Assembly (NCBI GenBank): GCA_038277395.1
Contig: CM076194.1
Span: 179,032,636-179,096,635, forward strand
Reading direction: 5' to 3'
DNA: 64,000 bases
Origin: Dryocosmus kuriphilus
Lineage: Eukaryota > Arthropoda > Insecta > Hymenoptera > Cynipidae
Shown: in pieces, positions 42,905 through 53,664 of the stretch
Numbering within the stretch: position 1 is the stretch's first letter
Layout of the letters: every line of letters starts with the position of its first letter
Program-made: the position numbers and the translations under genes
The notes under the pieces: generated by a model
The model's input: the letters and a program-made list of their open reading frames with translations, nothing else
Told to the model about the DNA's origin: nothing
Database searches by the model: none

Positions 42905-43831
42905 ATGTCTCGCAATCAATCATCAAACCGCGCTTCCTCCCCAGCTGTACAATTAATAAACGATTTATTAGCACAACTAATGGAAAAAATAGACGCGGTT
43001 TTTATATCACAAAATACCCTCAGGCAAGAAAATGCCAACCGAATTCAGGAAATGTCCAACCTTTGTAAAAAATTAGGGTACTCGGGCGAATTATTCACTG
43101 ACAGCTTATTAACCGAAGATGAGCAGCGGTCGAGAGAGGAGATAGAGGAGCAAGAAGCCGTAACTAACAGATTTAGGAGAGATCACGAAATTCTAGAAAG
43201 AAAAGAAAAAGAAAGAAAGGAAGCGAGCCAACCAATAATACGCGAGGTGGAAATCCTTAAAGCTAAAGAAATACTCGATACCATCACCATGCTCAACGGA
43301 CAAGACGACGTCGGAGTGGCAAATTTCATCAGAAGTGTAAAAAGGGCTAAACTTAGATGTCACCAACCAAACATCCTTTTAGATTTTATCTTGACCCAAA
43401 AAATTAAGGGACTAGCGGAAAAGGCGATCAGGCTTATCCCTATCGATTCATACGAAGACCTATTTATCGCTTTAAGACAGAACTTGAAACAAACAGGATC
43501 TTTGCTAGCTTTAAAATCAAAATTAGAGAATTACAAGCAAGGATTAGCCGAATCAGTCCAAAATTTTTCACTCAGATTTAGACAAATTACTAATGAACTT
43601 AATTATAGCATCCAAGGGCAGCACTCGAGTCCTATTGAAAGAAGATTAAGAATTAAGATAGAGGAAACAGAGATTGTCAACGGATACTTACTAAACTTGA
43701 AAAAAGAAATTGGACTTCAAATAAGACTACTGAAACCAGGTAAATTAGCAGAAGTGCAGCAAATGGCTATGGAAACGGAAATGCGGTTAAAAAAAAATCA
43801 CAACCAGTACGCATACCCTCACTGCCAATAA
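42905..43831 (+). CDS. Errantivirus-type gag (308 residues)
   Basis: An intact frame starts at ATG in a clear context (acgATGTCTCGC). The N-terminal third is helical and highly charged (EEIEEQEAVTNRFRRDHEIL, residues about 79-100), suggesting a coiled coil. The C-terminal two thirds match insect Gypsy capsid proteins: FIRSVKRAKLRCH near residue 140, LTQKIKGLAEKAIR near 165, and LENYKQGLAESVQNFSLRFR near 207. Gag builds the particle around the genomic RNA. The frame ends just before the zinc-knuckle frame at 43849. It is one of the better preserved frames of this element. Confidence 0.85.
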   Translation: MSRNQSSNRASSPAVQLINDLLAQLMEKIDAVFISQNTLRQENANRIQEMSNLCKKLGYSGELFTDSLLTEDEQRSREEIEEQEAVTNRFRRDHEILERKEKERKEASQPIIREVEILKAKEILDTITMLNGQDDVGVANFIRSVKRAKLRCHQPNILLDFILTQKIKGLAEKAIRLIPIDSYEDLFIALRQNLKQTGSLLALKSKLENYKQGLAESVQNFSLRFRQITNELNYSIQGQHSSPIERRLRIKIEETEIVNGYLLNLKKEIGLQIRLLKPGKLAEVQQMAMETEMRLKKNHNQYAYPHCQ

Positions 43832-43848
43832 GAGCGGCACCAGAATTC

Positions 43849-44088
43849 ATGCTCAAACCCTCCAGTATAAGACCACAAGCAAATGCCTCAGGAGCCCAAT
43901 TGAGACCCATAAATCAGAACGTGTCATTACAAGATAGAAGCAAAATGACATGTCATAAATGCGGAAAATTAGGACTCTTCGCATCACAATGCCAGATTAA
44001 AAGTAAAGGTTTTCTACAGGGACAATTCCAAAAGCTACCTCCTCAAATCAGGAATATCAACAAACCAAGAAACCAGGGGAATGTTTAG
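43849..44088 (+). pseudogene. Nucleocapsid zinc knuckle of the errantivirus-type element
   Basis: The frame has MTCHKCGKLGLFASQCQI: the C-x2-C and final C of a zinc knuckle are in place, but the His is replaced (LF at that position). It lies directly downstream of gag and is rich in Gln, Asn and Pro afterwards. In related elements this is the C-terminal end of gag. Confidence 0.65.
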
Positions 44089-44870
44089 AACACCAAGAAA
44101 TGCACCTGGAGGAAATGGAAGAACAAATTCAGTACAATTACAATCAGTGAATAGAAGAAGAAACGGAGAACAATATAGACTACTAATCGACAGCGGCGTA
44201 GCTATAAACCTCCTTAAAAGACAAGTTTTAGGACCCAAAGACCAACCCTTTAAATTAAGAAACAATTCGCTATGGGAAATGACCAGCATATATCGGAAGA
44301 AGCAATTTATCTCATCTACTGGAATAAAAAACAACTTTTCCTTCTGGTAGATAATGACTTCCCATTGCCAGAGGACGGTATCATAGGCCTACCATTTCTT
44401 TAACAATATAACAGATATGCAATAACACCAACACACTTAGTTATTGAAAAATGTAAATTACAATTGCACGATGATGGGAATTTTATTGAGAAACACATAT
44501 CTCAGATATTCAAGATTACTTCTGAACTAGAAGACCAAACCTTATGGATTGAGAATAACAAGAACATCCTACAGGGTCTTCATAACATCAAAAGTTGAAC
44601 AATATCTATACCATACATTAATTACTCGGATAAAATTGAACTACCAACAAACGTTGAATTCCAAAGGATCAACGAAACAAGTTCGCGAGACGTAAACCTT
44701 AAACAAAAAGAGGGCGATGATCACGACAATGAACACGACAACGAGCTAATACACAATGCATTAACTTACCATAAAAGACTTCAAGAACTATCCAAATTAT
44801 CCAAAATAAATCACATTGAACAATTCGAAAAGGAGAACATAAGAAAAACTAATAACTAAGTACCAAGAAG
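44081..44870 (+). pseudogene. Protease and pre-RT region of the errantivirus-type pol
   Basis: The translation has QYRLLIDSGVAINLLKRQVL (about 44170-44230), a retropepsin active site with DSG in place of DTG. The frame closes at 44350. Frames beyond (about 44440-44870) still resemble the protease-RT linker but contain stops. Confidence 0.6.
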
Positions 44871-46192
44871 TATTCACCCTTAAAAACAACCCACTACCCT
44901 GTACAAGCTTAACGGAACATGAAATCGTCCTGAACACAGGAAAAATAATCAACTTACATTCCCATAAACTACCCGAAAAGCGCCGAGAGTTTTCCCTAGA
45001 GGAAACAAATAGACTACTTCAAAAGAGAGCCATACGTGAGTCACAATCACCATTTAATTCACCATTGTGGATAGTCCTGAAAAAAGGCAACAAACTCAGA
45101 ATGGTGGTTGATTTCCGTCAATTAAATAAGGACACAGGCCAAGACGCATATCCGTTACCGATTATAGATGACATTTTAGACCAGCTCGGAAACTCTAAAT
45201 TCTTTTCTGCATTTGACATGACGGCAGGAATTAATCAAATCCCCATGAAAGAAGAATGTAAAGAATATACTGTTTTCTCTACTAGCCAGGACATTTTGAA
45301 TACAACAGAATGCCCTTCGGTTTAAAAAATGCGCCAGCCACATTCCAGAGGATGATGGACAACGCATTTAGAGGATTAAGCGGCACGTGTCGCTTCGCAT
45401 ATATAGAAGACATCGTTATATTCGGAAACACCATTCAACAACATAATGAGAATCTAGAAAAGGTACTAAAAAGGATTCAAGAGTTAGGACTACTCCTAGA
45501 ACCAAACAAATGTGAGTTTTTAAAACCAGAACTCGAAAACCTCGGTCATATAATAGCCAAAGAAGGGGTAAAACCAAACCCAGAAGAACTCGAAACAATC
45601 AAGAATTATAAAAACCTAAAAACAGTAAAGTACGTAGAATCATTTTTAGGTTTAGCAGGGTACTACAAAAAATTCATTAAAAACTTCTCTAGTTTAGCAA
45701 GGCCCTTGACCAAGTTAACACAAAAAGATAGTATTTTTGATTGGACACCGAAATGTGAGCAAGCATTCAATATCCTTAAAACGGCACTTACGTCCGCACC
45801 AGTACTGAAGTTCCCAGACTTTAAGAAGCAATTCGTATTAACCACCGATGCCTCGAACCAAGGACTAGGAGCAGTTCTATCCCAAGACAACCAACCCTGT
45901 TCATTTATCTCAAGAACTTTGAATAAAGCAGAAGAAAACTATAGTACGAGTGAGAAGGAACCTCTAGCCATAGTATGGGCTATTAAAAGATTAAGACAGT
46001 ACCTTCTAGGTAACACCTTTAAAATACGAACAGACCGCAGACCACTAGTTTAGTTACATAACGTAGAACACCCAAGTTCAAGACTTCTAAGATGGAGACT
46101 GAGACTCAAAGAGTATCAATATGAAATCAAATATGTAAAAGGGAAAGAAAATAAGGTAGCAGACTGCCTATCCAAACTATTCCCACTTTAAG
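44871..46192 (+). pseudogene. Reverse transcriptase and RNase H of the errantivirus-type pol
   Basis: RT begins near 44950 and is open in two frames (45065-45325 and 45310-46053) joined by one frameshift near 45310. Motifs in order are NKLRMVVDFRQLNKDT, FFSAFDMTAGINQIPM, MPFGLKNAPATFQRMM, and the catalytic site FAYIEDIVIF, where the usual YxDD reads YIED. The thumb segment SFLGLAGYYKKFIKNFSSLA follows. RNase H has QFVLTTDASNQGLGAVLS, ENYSTSEKEPLAIVWAIKRL and TDRRPLV before a stop at 46051-46053, then continues to VKGKENKVADCLSKLFPL near 46190. RT copies element RNA to cDNA. The frameshift, the Glu in YIED and the stop make it inactive. Confidence 0.9.
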
Positions 46193-46637
46193 CTAAAAAC
46201 ATTCTGGAACAAGCCTTAGAAGGAATTGCTTGAGAAAAGGAAGCTGAAAGAAATGAGAGTGAGTTACCAGAAATTGAGAGTGAGTTACCAGAAATTGAAA
46301 TATTGAACGTTCCAATCATTACAGAGGAAAGAATACTAGAAGATTCGGAAGATATTAGAATACCTTACAGGCAAACGAGAGAACCATCAATGGAAACTGA
46401 AGATTCAAAAACAGCTACTGACGAGAGCGACAGAATTTATGATGATTTCATAAATTGGAAATTACATAGACCCAGTGATAGGAAAATTCAAAACCAAACC
46501 AAACTCCATTGGAAAGCTGCGGCAAACTATAACAAAAGAGCAACTCCCTAAATTTAGCGAAGAAGAATGGTTGAGAAAATTAACCTGGATAATAGAAGAA
46601 AGAGCCAAGAAAAAATTAATCCTAATAAGATTACTTT
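46193..46637 (+). pseudogene. RNase H-integrase linker with 21-bp duplication
   Basis: A 21-base unit encoding SELPEIE is tandemly duplicated at about 46258-46299. An acidic linker follows (ILNVPIITEERILEDSEDI) to a stop at about 46551. No enzyme motif is visible. Confidence 0.5.
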
Positions 46638-47792
46638 TTGGAGATCATGTTGACGCTAAATGAAAAAGAGTTAATACAAGAGATGGTAGAAATTCTAACA
46701 AACTACTTCCCTGACCTAAGCTTTCACGTATGCTTCACCAATACTAGGGAACTAACGAAAGAGAAAAGAAAGGAAATCATGAAAAAAGCTCACTCTACCC
46801 ATCTAGGAGAAAGAAACATCACAGACAGAGCAAAGAAAGTCGGATTATGGCTCAACATGGATAATGACCTATTAGAATACGTCAAAAGTTGATCGATATG
46901 CCAACTCCAAAAAAGAACAAGAATCAAAAAACAAGTAGAAAGTATAATACCAGACATACCTCTAAAACCTAATGACAAAATTTCATTACATGTTTTTGGC
47001 CCTTTACCAGAATACTTTAAGGGAAATAAATACGTCCTTAGTTTACAAGACCGATTAATGAGATACACAGTCCTAATACCCACGAGAAATGAAACAACAA
47101 GTAGAATCATTGAGGAATTGTTAAAGCACTGCGTCTACATCTTTGGAGCACCGAAAACAATTTTATCAGACCAGGGATAAAACTTTTTACCAGAATTAAT
47201 GCAACAATTTGAAGAAGCACATAGGATACAACATATAAGAACAACCACTTTCCACCCCCAATCAAATGGTAACATCGAGAGATTGCATTCTACGTTAACT
47301 AATCTAATAAAGACAAGCATCCGGGAAAATAACAAGGAATGAGATGAAAACCTGCAATACATAACTTATTGCATTAATAATATGCAAAATCAAACGATGG
47401 GATCCTCACCTTATGAGCTAACTTTTGGACGATACCCCAACGTACCATCCTCTATCTCGCAATCACCAAATTTAACATATCAAATGTTAATTAGAAAATG
47501 GAGAGACAAACACAAAAGAAATATCAAAAAAGCTCGAGAACAAATCCAACTAGAACAAATCAAAACAAAAATGAGATTGTACGATAGCGTTACAAGAAAC
47601 CACTCTATTTACAAGCCAGGAGATAAAATTAGTATTCTGAATAAAACCAAAGCAAATAAACTAGACCCCGCCTGGAAAGGACCATATGAGGTTATAGATT
47701 TCCTGGACAATAACAATATAAGAGTTAGGAATAAGGAAAATATCATAAGAATTCATTTGGATAATACTACCTATGTCATATTTTACAGATGA
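46638..47792 (+). pseudogene. Integrase of the errantivirus-type pol
   Basis: Frames at 46638-46892 and 47382-47792 flank a core broken by stops. Readable parts: the zinc-domain remnant (about 46785-46920: KKAHSTHLGERNITDRAKKV, then SICQLQKRTR); ISLHVFGPLPEYFKGNKYVL at about 46980, where the first catalytic Asp is not seen; TILSDQG with the second Asp at about 47165; and HPQSNGNIERLH with the catalytic Glu at about 47260. The C-terminal domain (YKPGDKISILNKTKANKLDP, then AWKGPYEVIDF) ends in a stop at 47792. The Penelope insertion starts within about 20 bases of that stop. Confidence 0.85.
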
Positions 47793-47801
47793 AGGCTTAT
47801 T

Positions 47802-47971
47802 GAATTAGAAGTTTTTTTAAAAAATCTAATATAAACGTTTATTTCAAAAACGATAACAAATTAGAGAATCTGTACCACAACAACAAAAAAAAGACCCAGA
47901 GTCAATAGAAAATTTATCGAGTGTTGTTTACCTCATACAATGTAAATGCTGTATAAAAATTTAGAATTAGA
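47802..47971 (+). mobile_element. Truncated Penelope fragment bracketed by 'gaattagaa'
   Basis: About 150 bases matching the region before the nuclease domain ('tttttttaaaaaatctaatataaacg' to 'tgctgtataaaaattta') are bounded on both sides by 'gaattagaag' (47802-47811 and 47963-47972). The next copy starts at once with the same sequence, giving a 161-base tandem period. This could be a second insertion with target duplication or a local duplication. Confidence 0.65.
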
Positions 47972-48933
47972 AGCTTTTTTTAAAAATTCAATATAAACGT
48001 TTATTTCAAAAACAATAACAAATTAGGGAATCTGTACTACAACAAAAAAAAGACCCAGAGTCAATAGAAAATTTATCGAGTATTGTTTACCTCATAAAAT
48101 GTAAATGTTGTACAAAAATTTACACAGATGAAACGAGCAGAAGATTAAAAACACGAATAGCTGAACATAAAAGGGATTGCACAATCGGTAATAACAACAC
48201 AGGCCTATCTCAAGGTGCTTGGTCTTCTGATCATTATTTTGATTATGATTTTAAAAACATCAGAATTTTAGAAAAAGAAACCATTACATATAAAAGAAAA
48301 ATCATAGAATCCATTTTTATTAAGAAGTACGATAGTTTTTGCGTTAATTTACAAACCGAAAGAATGCACATTAATGATGTTTATCAAGGCTTACTAAATT
48401 GATTTGTATTTTCAAGTTCAAATTTTTGGCGCGTGCTGTGACTTTAGCTATAATGACCACAATTACTTAATTCTAATCATATAACCAAATGCGACGTCAT
48501 ATCACTCACTCTGTACTAAATGTATTTTTCTCAAAATGTCGTCCTGGCTCAGTTCACCCATTGAAAGTTCTCTGGAAATAATGAATTAATCAACATTTTA
48601 GACGTGTAGTCGCCTTTCTCTTTAAAGAGGACGACTACATATTGTTTCTTTTTTAAACAAAAATGTAACAACAACAAGGAAAATTTTAAGCAGTTCTACT
48701 TGGCATTTGTTATTGTTTGTGTTCTCAATGTCAACGTAACGATTTGTTTCAGGTAATTTATGTTATTTTATTTATTGTGAAATTCATTATTAGATTTACG
48801 AATTGAATTTGATTAAAAATTGTATGTTCTTTACAGACACTTTTATAAACATATTTACAATTTGAACGTATGACCAAAATAAATAACTTCTCAATCTCTA
48901 TAATTAGAGATATATCTGCATCAATAGGACGTT
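47972..48933 (+). mobile_element. Penelope left pseudo-LTR with GIY-YIG nuclease relic
   Basis: This block matches 50820-51853. Translation gives EKDPESIENLSSIVYLIKCK then CCTKIYTDETSRRLKTR, where YIGET of the downstream copy is YTDET, and ends MHINDVYQGLLN with a stop at about 48402. The following noncoding part ('ggcgcgtgctgtgactttagc' to 'ataggacgttc') is shared with the 3' end of the downstream copy. It lacks the roughly 70 bases that contain the hammerhead in that copy. The arrangement is the partial head-to-tail tandem typical of Penelope-like elements. Confidence 0.82.
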
Positions 48934-49420
48934 CCTGCACATATTGAAAATTTAACTAATAATTTTGATTTGAATAACTCACATTTCAATGTTGTTAATA
49001 AATTATATGGAGCTAAAGCTTTATACCACAAACAAATTCTAAATCGTGAAATCAAAAATCTAATTAAGAATATCAAAAAATTGGCAAATTATATTTTGTT
49101 TCTGAAGCATCGTTTACTAAGATCTATACACGAAAATTCTATTTACAACTTTTTGAATCACGGAATAATGTACTACACACAAACATAAATATGAAAAACG
49201 AGAAGCATGCATCAAAGAGTTTGAATTTAGAAACAACCAAGTTTTCAAAGATAATCAAATCATCCGCAACATTAGGATAAAAAAAAAATGGTTTAAAAAA
49301 AAAAAAAAAAAAACGGATCCCAGTAGATATTGCAGAAAAACTATCTTTAGGTAATAAATTTGGAATTCCGTTTAAATCCAACCCACTGCCTACTAACAGT
49401 ATCATTACTTCTGTTGAAAA
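48934..49420 (+). pseudogene. Penelope N-terminal coding region, frame-broken
   Basis: From 48934 the sequence diverges from the pseudo-LTR and has short frames (LNNSHFNVVNKLYGAKALYH at about 48965; EKREACIKEFEFRNNQVFK at about 49197) in the order expected upstream of a Penelope RT. They are interrupted by stops and an A-tract of about 19 (49294-49312). Confidence 0.55.
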
Positions 49421-50644
49421 TTGCATCCAAACTTTAGACATATCCAAAAAAAACAAGAAATTAGAAAAAATATTACAAAATTAACCGTTAACCATAAAGA
49501 AAACAACAAATTCAATGATATGAATTTTGTTAGTAACATTTCAGATTACCAAAAATGTAACAAAGACCTTATTTTTCTAAAAGCCGATAAAGGCAATATT
49601 ACAGTAGCTGCTAATTTAAAAGATTACATAATAGACGTCGAAAAAATGTTGAGTAATGAATCTCTATATAAAAAAGTCAAAACAAGTTTGTTTCCTACAA
49701 TAGAGGAAAAATGTAATGAGATTGTTACTAGGTGTCATAATAAATCATATATTAACGATCAGATGTATTACCGATTGATATCTAGAGGTTCGATTGTAGC
49801 TAAAGCTTATGCTCTTCCGAAAATTCATAGACCAAATTTAAAATGGAAATTAATAGTGTCATCAATTGGTTCACCAACTTACAAATTATCATCATATTTA
49901 ACTAAAGTTCTCAAATCAGTTCAAGGTACCACAGATTCATTTTTAAAAGATAGCTGGAGTTTTAGAGATAAAATTAAACACTTAAAAATCCCTTCTTCCC
50001 ATTCCATGGTGTCTCTAGATGTGGTGTCCATGTTCGACAATATCCCTCTGGATTTAGCTATGGAATGTGTAGAAGAAAAATTAAATTTACATAGAAATCT
50101 AACAAAAATCTCAAAAAACGAATTACTTGTTGCAGTTAGAACAGTCTTCAACAACACAGTTTTTTCCTTCAATAAATGTTATTACAAACAAACATCGGGC
50201 TTCCCAATGGGGTCTCCATTATCTCCAATCATATCAAATATCGTATTAGAAGATATAGAATCCAGAGCGTTGTCACGTTTAAATTTCAAGCTACTGTTTT
50301 ATAAACGTTATGTAGATGATGTGTTTGCTATAATTCCTCATAAAAAAATCCGGGAATTTGTAAACGTTTTTAACAGCATTGATGAATCGGTTCAATTTAC
50401 CCATGAGATTGTGGAAAACAACACTCTTAACTACCTTGATTTGTCAGTGATAAAAAAAGATGATGGACTAATTCTTACAAACTGGTATAAAAAACCAACC
50501 TTTTCTGGTCAGTATTTAAATTACAACTTACACCACCCTTTTGAACAAAAAATAGGACTAATCAAAAATTTAATTGACAGAGGCATAAAAATCAATGATG
50601 TTCAGTTTAGAAAAGACAATATAAAACATATTAAGAAACTTTAA
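49421..50644 (+). CDS. Penelope-like reverse transcriptase (407 residues open)
   Basis: This open frame covers nearly all RT blocks: FLKADKGNITVAAN (about residue 50), AYALPKIHRPNLKWKLIVSS (about 127), SMVSLDVVSMFDNIPL (about 194, with an Asp of the first catalytic block), SGFPMGSPLSPIISNIVLED (about 260), and the active site FYKRYVDDVFAIIPH (about 295, intact YVDD). NTLNYLDLSVIKKDDGLILT and the thumb NWYKKPTFSGQYLNY follow. The frame closes at 50644 before the nuclease domain, so RT and nuclease are now in separate frames. Penelope RTs prime directly on nicked DNA and are related to telomerase. All catalytic Asp residues I can identify are in place. Confidence 0.93.
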   Translation: MHPNFRHIQKKQEIRKNITKLTVNHKENNKFNDMNFVSNISDYQKCNKDLIFLKADKGNITVAANLKDYIIDVEKMLSNESLYKKVKTSLFPTIEEKCNEIVTRCHNKSYINDQMYYRLISRGSIVAKAYALPKIHRPNLKWKLIVSSIGSPTYKLSSYLTKVLKSVQGTTDSFLKDSWSFRDKIKHLKIPSSHSMVSLDVVSMFDNIPLDLAMECVEEKLNLHRNLTKISKNELLVAVRTVFNNTVFSFNKCYYKQTSGFPMGSPLSPIISNIVLEDIESRALSRLNFKLLFYKRYVDDVFAIIPHKKIREFVNVFNSIDESVQFTHEIVENNTLNYLDLSVIKKDDGLILTNWYKKPTFSGQYLNYNLHHPFEQKIGLIKNLIDRGIKINDVQFRKDNIKHIKKL

Positions 50645-51245
50645 TTACTAAAAATTATCCATTACCTCTTATAAATGGTACAATTAAAGAAAGAACACAT
50701 GAAATTTATAATAATTCCAGTAAGAGTAAAAAGTTCAAATGGTTAGAAACTCATAATAAAAACGATAAAAGCTTAAGTCTCCCATACAGACAAGGTATAT
50801 CAGAAAGAGTTAGCAGTTTTTTTAAAAAATGCAATATAAATTTTTATTTCAAAAACAATAACAAATTAGGGAATCTGTACTACAACAAGAAAAAGACCCA
50901 GAGTCAATAGAAAATTTATCGAGTGTTGTTTACCTCATAAAATGTAAATGTTGTACAAAAATTTACATAGGTGAAACGAGCAGAAGACTAAAAACACGAA
51001 CAGCTGAACATAAAAGGGATCGCACAATCGATAATAACAAGACAGGCCTATCTCAGGATGCCTGGTCTTCTGATAATTATTTTGATTTTCATTTTAAAAA
51101 CATCAGAATTTTAGAAAAATAAACCATTACATATAAAAGAAAAATCATAGAATCCATGTTTATTAAGAAGTACGATAATTTTTGCGTTAATTTACAAACC
51201 GAAAGAATGCACATTAATGATGTTTATCAATGCTTACTAAATTGA
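50645..51245 (+). pseudogene. Penelope linker and GIY-YIG endonuclease (frame-broken)
   Basis: About 50645-50900 encodes a linker with stops. The nuclease then reads SSVVYLIKCKCCTKIYIGET followed by RRLKTRTAEHKRD (about 50925-51020), the VVY...YIG form of the GIY-YIG fold. One in-frame stop follows LEK at about 51121, after which the frame continues KRKIIESMFIKKYDNFCVNL to a stop at about 51243. In intact elements this nuclease nicks the target to prime reverse transcription. The internal stop and separation from RT make it a pseudogene. Confidence 0.82.
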
Positions 51246-51853
51246 TTTGTATTTTCAAGTTAAAATTTTTGGCGCGTGCTGTGACTTTAGCTATAATGAC
51301 CACAATTACTTAATTCTAATCATATAACCAAATGCGACGTCATATCACTCACTCTGTACTAAATGTATTTTTCTCAAAATGTCGTCCTGGCTCAGTTCAC
51401 ACATTGAAAGTTCTCTGGAAATAATTACTTAATCAACATTTTAGACGTGTAGTCGCCTTTCTCTTTAAAGAGGACGACTACATAATGTTTCTTTTTTAAA
51501 CAAAAATGTAACAACAACATGGAAAATTATAAACAGTTCTACTTGACATTTGTTATTGTTTGTGTTCTCAATGCCAACGCAACGATTTGTTTCAGGTAAT
51601 TTATATTATTTTATTTATTGTGAAATTCATTATTAGATTTACGAATTGAATTTGATCAAAAATTGTATGTTCTTTACAGACACTTTTGTATTTAATGTTA
51701 TGATCTTGAGGAAGACCCAAAGACGGGTCGAAACGTCGATTATTTTTGAATATATAATTAAATAAACATATTTACAATTTGAAAGTATGACCAAAATAAA
51801 TAACTTCTCAATCTCTATAATTGGAGATATATCTGCATCAATAGGACGTTCGA
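51246..51853 (+). mobile_element. Penelope 3' region (right pseudo-LTR end)
   Basis: Non-coding, matching 48404-48933, with a short hairpin around 'tagtcgcctttctctttaaagaggacgacta' (51450-51482). The match to the left copy ends exactly at 'ataggacgttc' (51853); beyond lies env-like sequence, so 51853/51854 is the 3' insertion junction. Confidence 0.82.
51705..51737 (+). ncRNA. Hammerhead-like ribozyme core in Penelope 3' region
   Basis: TTGAGGA (51706-51712) is followed by a perfect 5-bp stem GACCC/GGGTC (51714-51718 and 51725-51729), then GAAA (51730-51733) and cgtc. This is the hammerhead core order with one change in the first box (CUGANGA expected; U for the leading C). Hammerheads are known in Penelope-like elements. 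Stems I and III were not modelled. Confidence 0.6.
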
Positions 51854-53110
51854 AGAAAGTTTAAAAATTTAAAGACCATTGTCTTAAAATTTTGTAATTA
51901 GAGAATATCTACGTCGAAAAAGTCGCCAAAGTACACCTTTTTCGTGAAACATGGAAATTAGTCATCGGAATTAATATGAAGCGCAACGACATCAGACGTC
52001 AAGCCATCGAAAATACAATACAAATGACGGAAACCGCCTTTAACAGGAAATGCTCAGCGCAGTATGAAATACAATTAGTTAGAAGCCGCTAAAACAGATT
52101 AGCTCAAAGAAACAATATCTTAAAGAAGTTACTTGGAAAACAACTTCAGAAAAGAGGATTAGCAAAAACTTTATTGGAGACATTTCAAACACATTATTGG
52201 GAACTCTTAGTGAATCAGACTTAAAGAGCATCAATAATGAATTTGACGACCTATACAAAGATAACAAGCAAGTAGCCTCAGCATTATCAAACCATACTAA
52301 AATAGTTAAACTGATCCTCGACTCAACATCAATTTAATCACAAAGAAATTGAAGGAGCATCAAATAGTGAACGAGCCTTAGCAAGAAATTTGAGTACAGG
52401 ATTAAACACGGTATCGCGAGACAATTTTGTAAATACCAAACATGTTTTAGCAGCAATTATGATAGATGAAACCAGCGAAGACATCGACACAGCTATTAAT
52501 GCCATCAACGATAGGAAACATAGAATCGTCCACTCTCAAATTTTAACACCTTCAATACTCAAAGATACCATCAAGGAACTTGAAGAGAAACATCGAACAA
52601 GGTATTACTTTGACAATGACGAAGAAAATTACCAAAATATTATTGACATCAGTAGCCTATCAGTAGCAATAATTAAAGGACTATTCACCTATGTATCTCC
52701 TTGATATACCAATACTTGAAAAGGAGGAAGGGTCATTACAGCACATAATCCCTATCCGTTATGTCACCCAGTCAACAATATCCATTTATCCATTATACCC
52801 GACTATGAACGCATACGGAAATACAGAGACTCATACGTACCCACTGACGAAAAACTTATTTCCTCTTCTAACAAATAAGCGAATACAAGATATGTCAAAG
52901 AAATCAACCAAATATAAGACTATTACGCAGCGATACATGTGAAAGTTCACTTACTAAAAGGTATTCAATAAACAAATGTAATTCATCACCCTAACTCTTA
53001 AATAAGGAAACATTTATACCAACTAACCATGGATATATCATTATACCACTTAAACAATTAAAATTAGATATAGCGGGCGAAAAAAATGTAAGACAATTAC
53101 AACTAAAACC
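51854..53110 (+). pseudogene. Errantivirus env (fusion-type glycoprotein) relic
   Basis: Right of the Penelope insertion, frames encode an envelope of the insect errantivirus/baculovirus-F-like kind. An N-terminal segment is at about 51904-52090. A frame change follows near a degenerate basic cleavage region (about 52150), then a fusion-peptide-like segment (FIGDISNTLLGTL, about 52168-52206). Helical heptad-rich sequence follows to about 52340 and on in 52390-52704. A later ectodomain frame spans 52691-52942. Stops and shifts are frequent. The transmembrane end is not seen because foreign sequence begins at about 53131. Env would mediate cell entry of particles; this copy cannot. It belongs with the gag-pol at 42.9-47.8 kb. 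Confidence 0.72.
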
Positions 53111-53130
53111 TGTAACCAAAATAACAGGAA

Positions 53131-53650
53131 AAATCTGCCCGCTTCGCGGGCACATTCTTATCGCGCGCTTCTTGCGAAGTATGAGCGGTCTGGTAGTCGT
53201 CGCGCTTCGCGCTTCGATATATTTAAGTCTCGCGCTTTGCGCTCGGATGTTTTTGGTCCTTGCACATTGCGCTCGGTATTCGTTACTTGGGCCTTAAAAT
53301 TTCAAAACACTTACTTTTAATAAGATTATTAAATTTGAATTTTTTATTAAAAATTACGAAAGAAATTATTTTACTTAAGGCTCTATCGATCTTAAGGAGT
53401 ACATTCTCATCAAGACACTTGCGCCTCGCGCTCGACAATTAAATTTTTTTTAAACAAATTATAGATTTGTAAAAGTTTTTTTGTGATTTTCCAAATTTTC
53501 ACAATGCAGGATTTAGACTCTTAAAAGTAAAACGATGAGTCCTATAAATAAATTTTTTAGCTCTTTCCAGGTTGAACAATTCTGCTTGTTAATATTTTCT
53601 CATATCTCGCATAGTTTGCTGAAAAGTGGTTTTCTTTATATTATCGACTA
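53131..53650 (-). mobile_element. Inverted partial copy of the foldback element with hairpin cluster
   Basis: It starts 'aaaatctgcccgcttcgcgggcaca' and is the reverse complement of 40060-40570 and of the end of copy 1: hairpins at about 53138, 53165-53215, 53235 and 53255, then 'ccttaaggagtacattctcatca' (53392-53414), a further hairpin near 53425, and 'ggtgaacaattctgctt'-like sequence at 53572. It is truncated at about 53650. Confidence 0.78.
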
Positions 53651-53664
53651 ATGTGTATTGCAGC

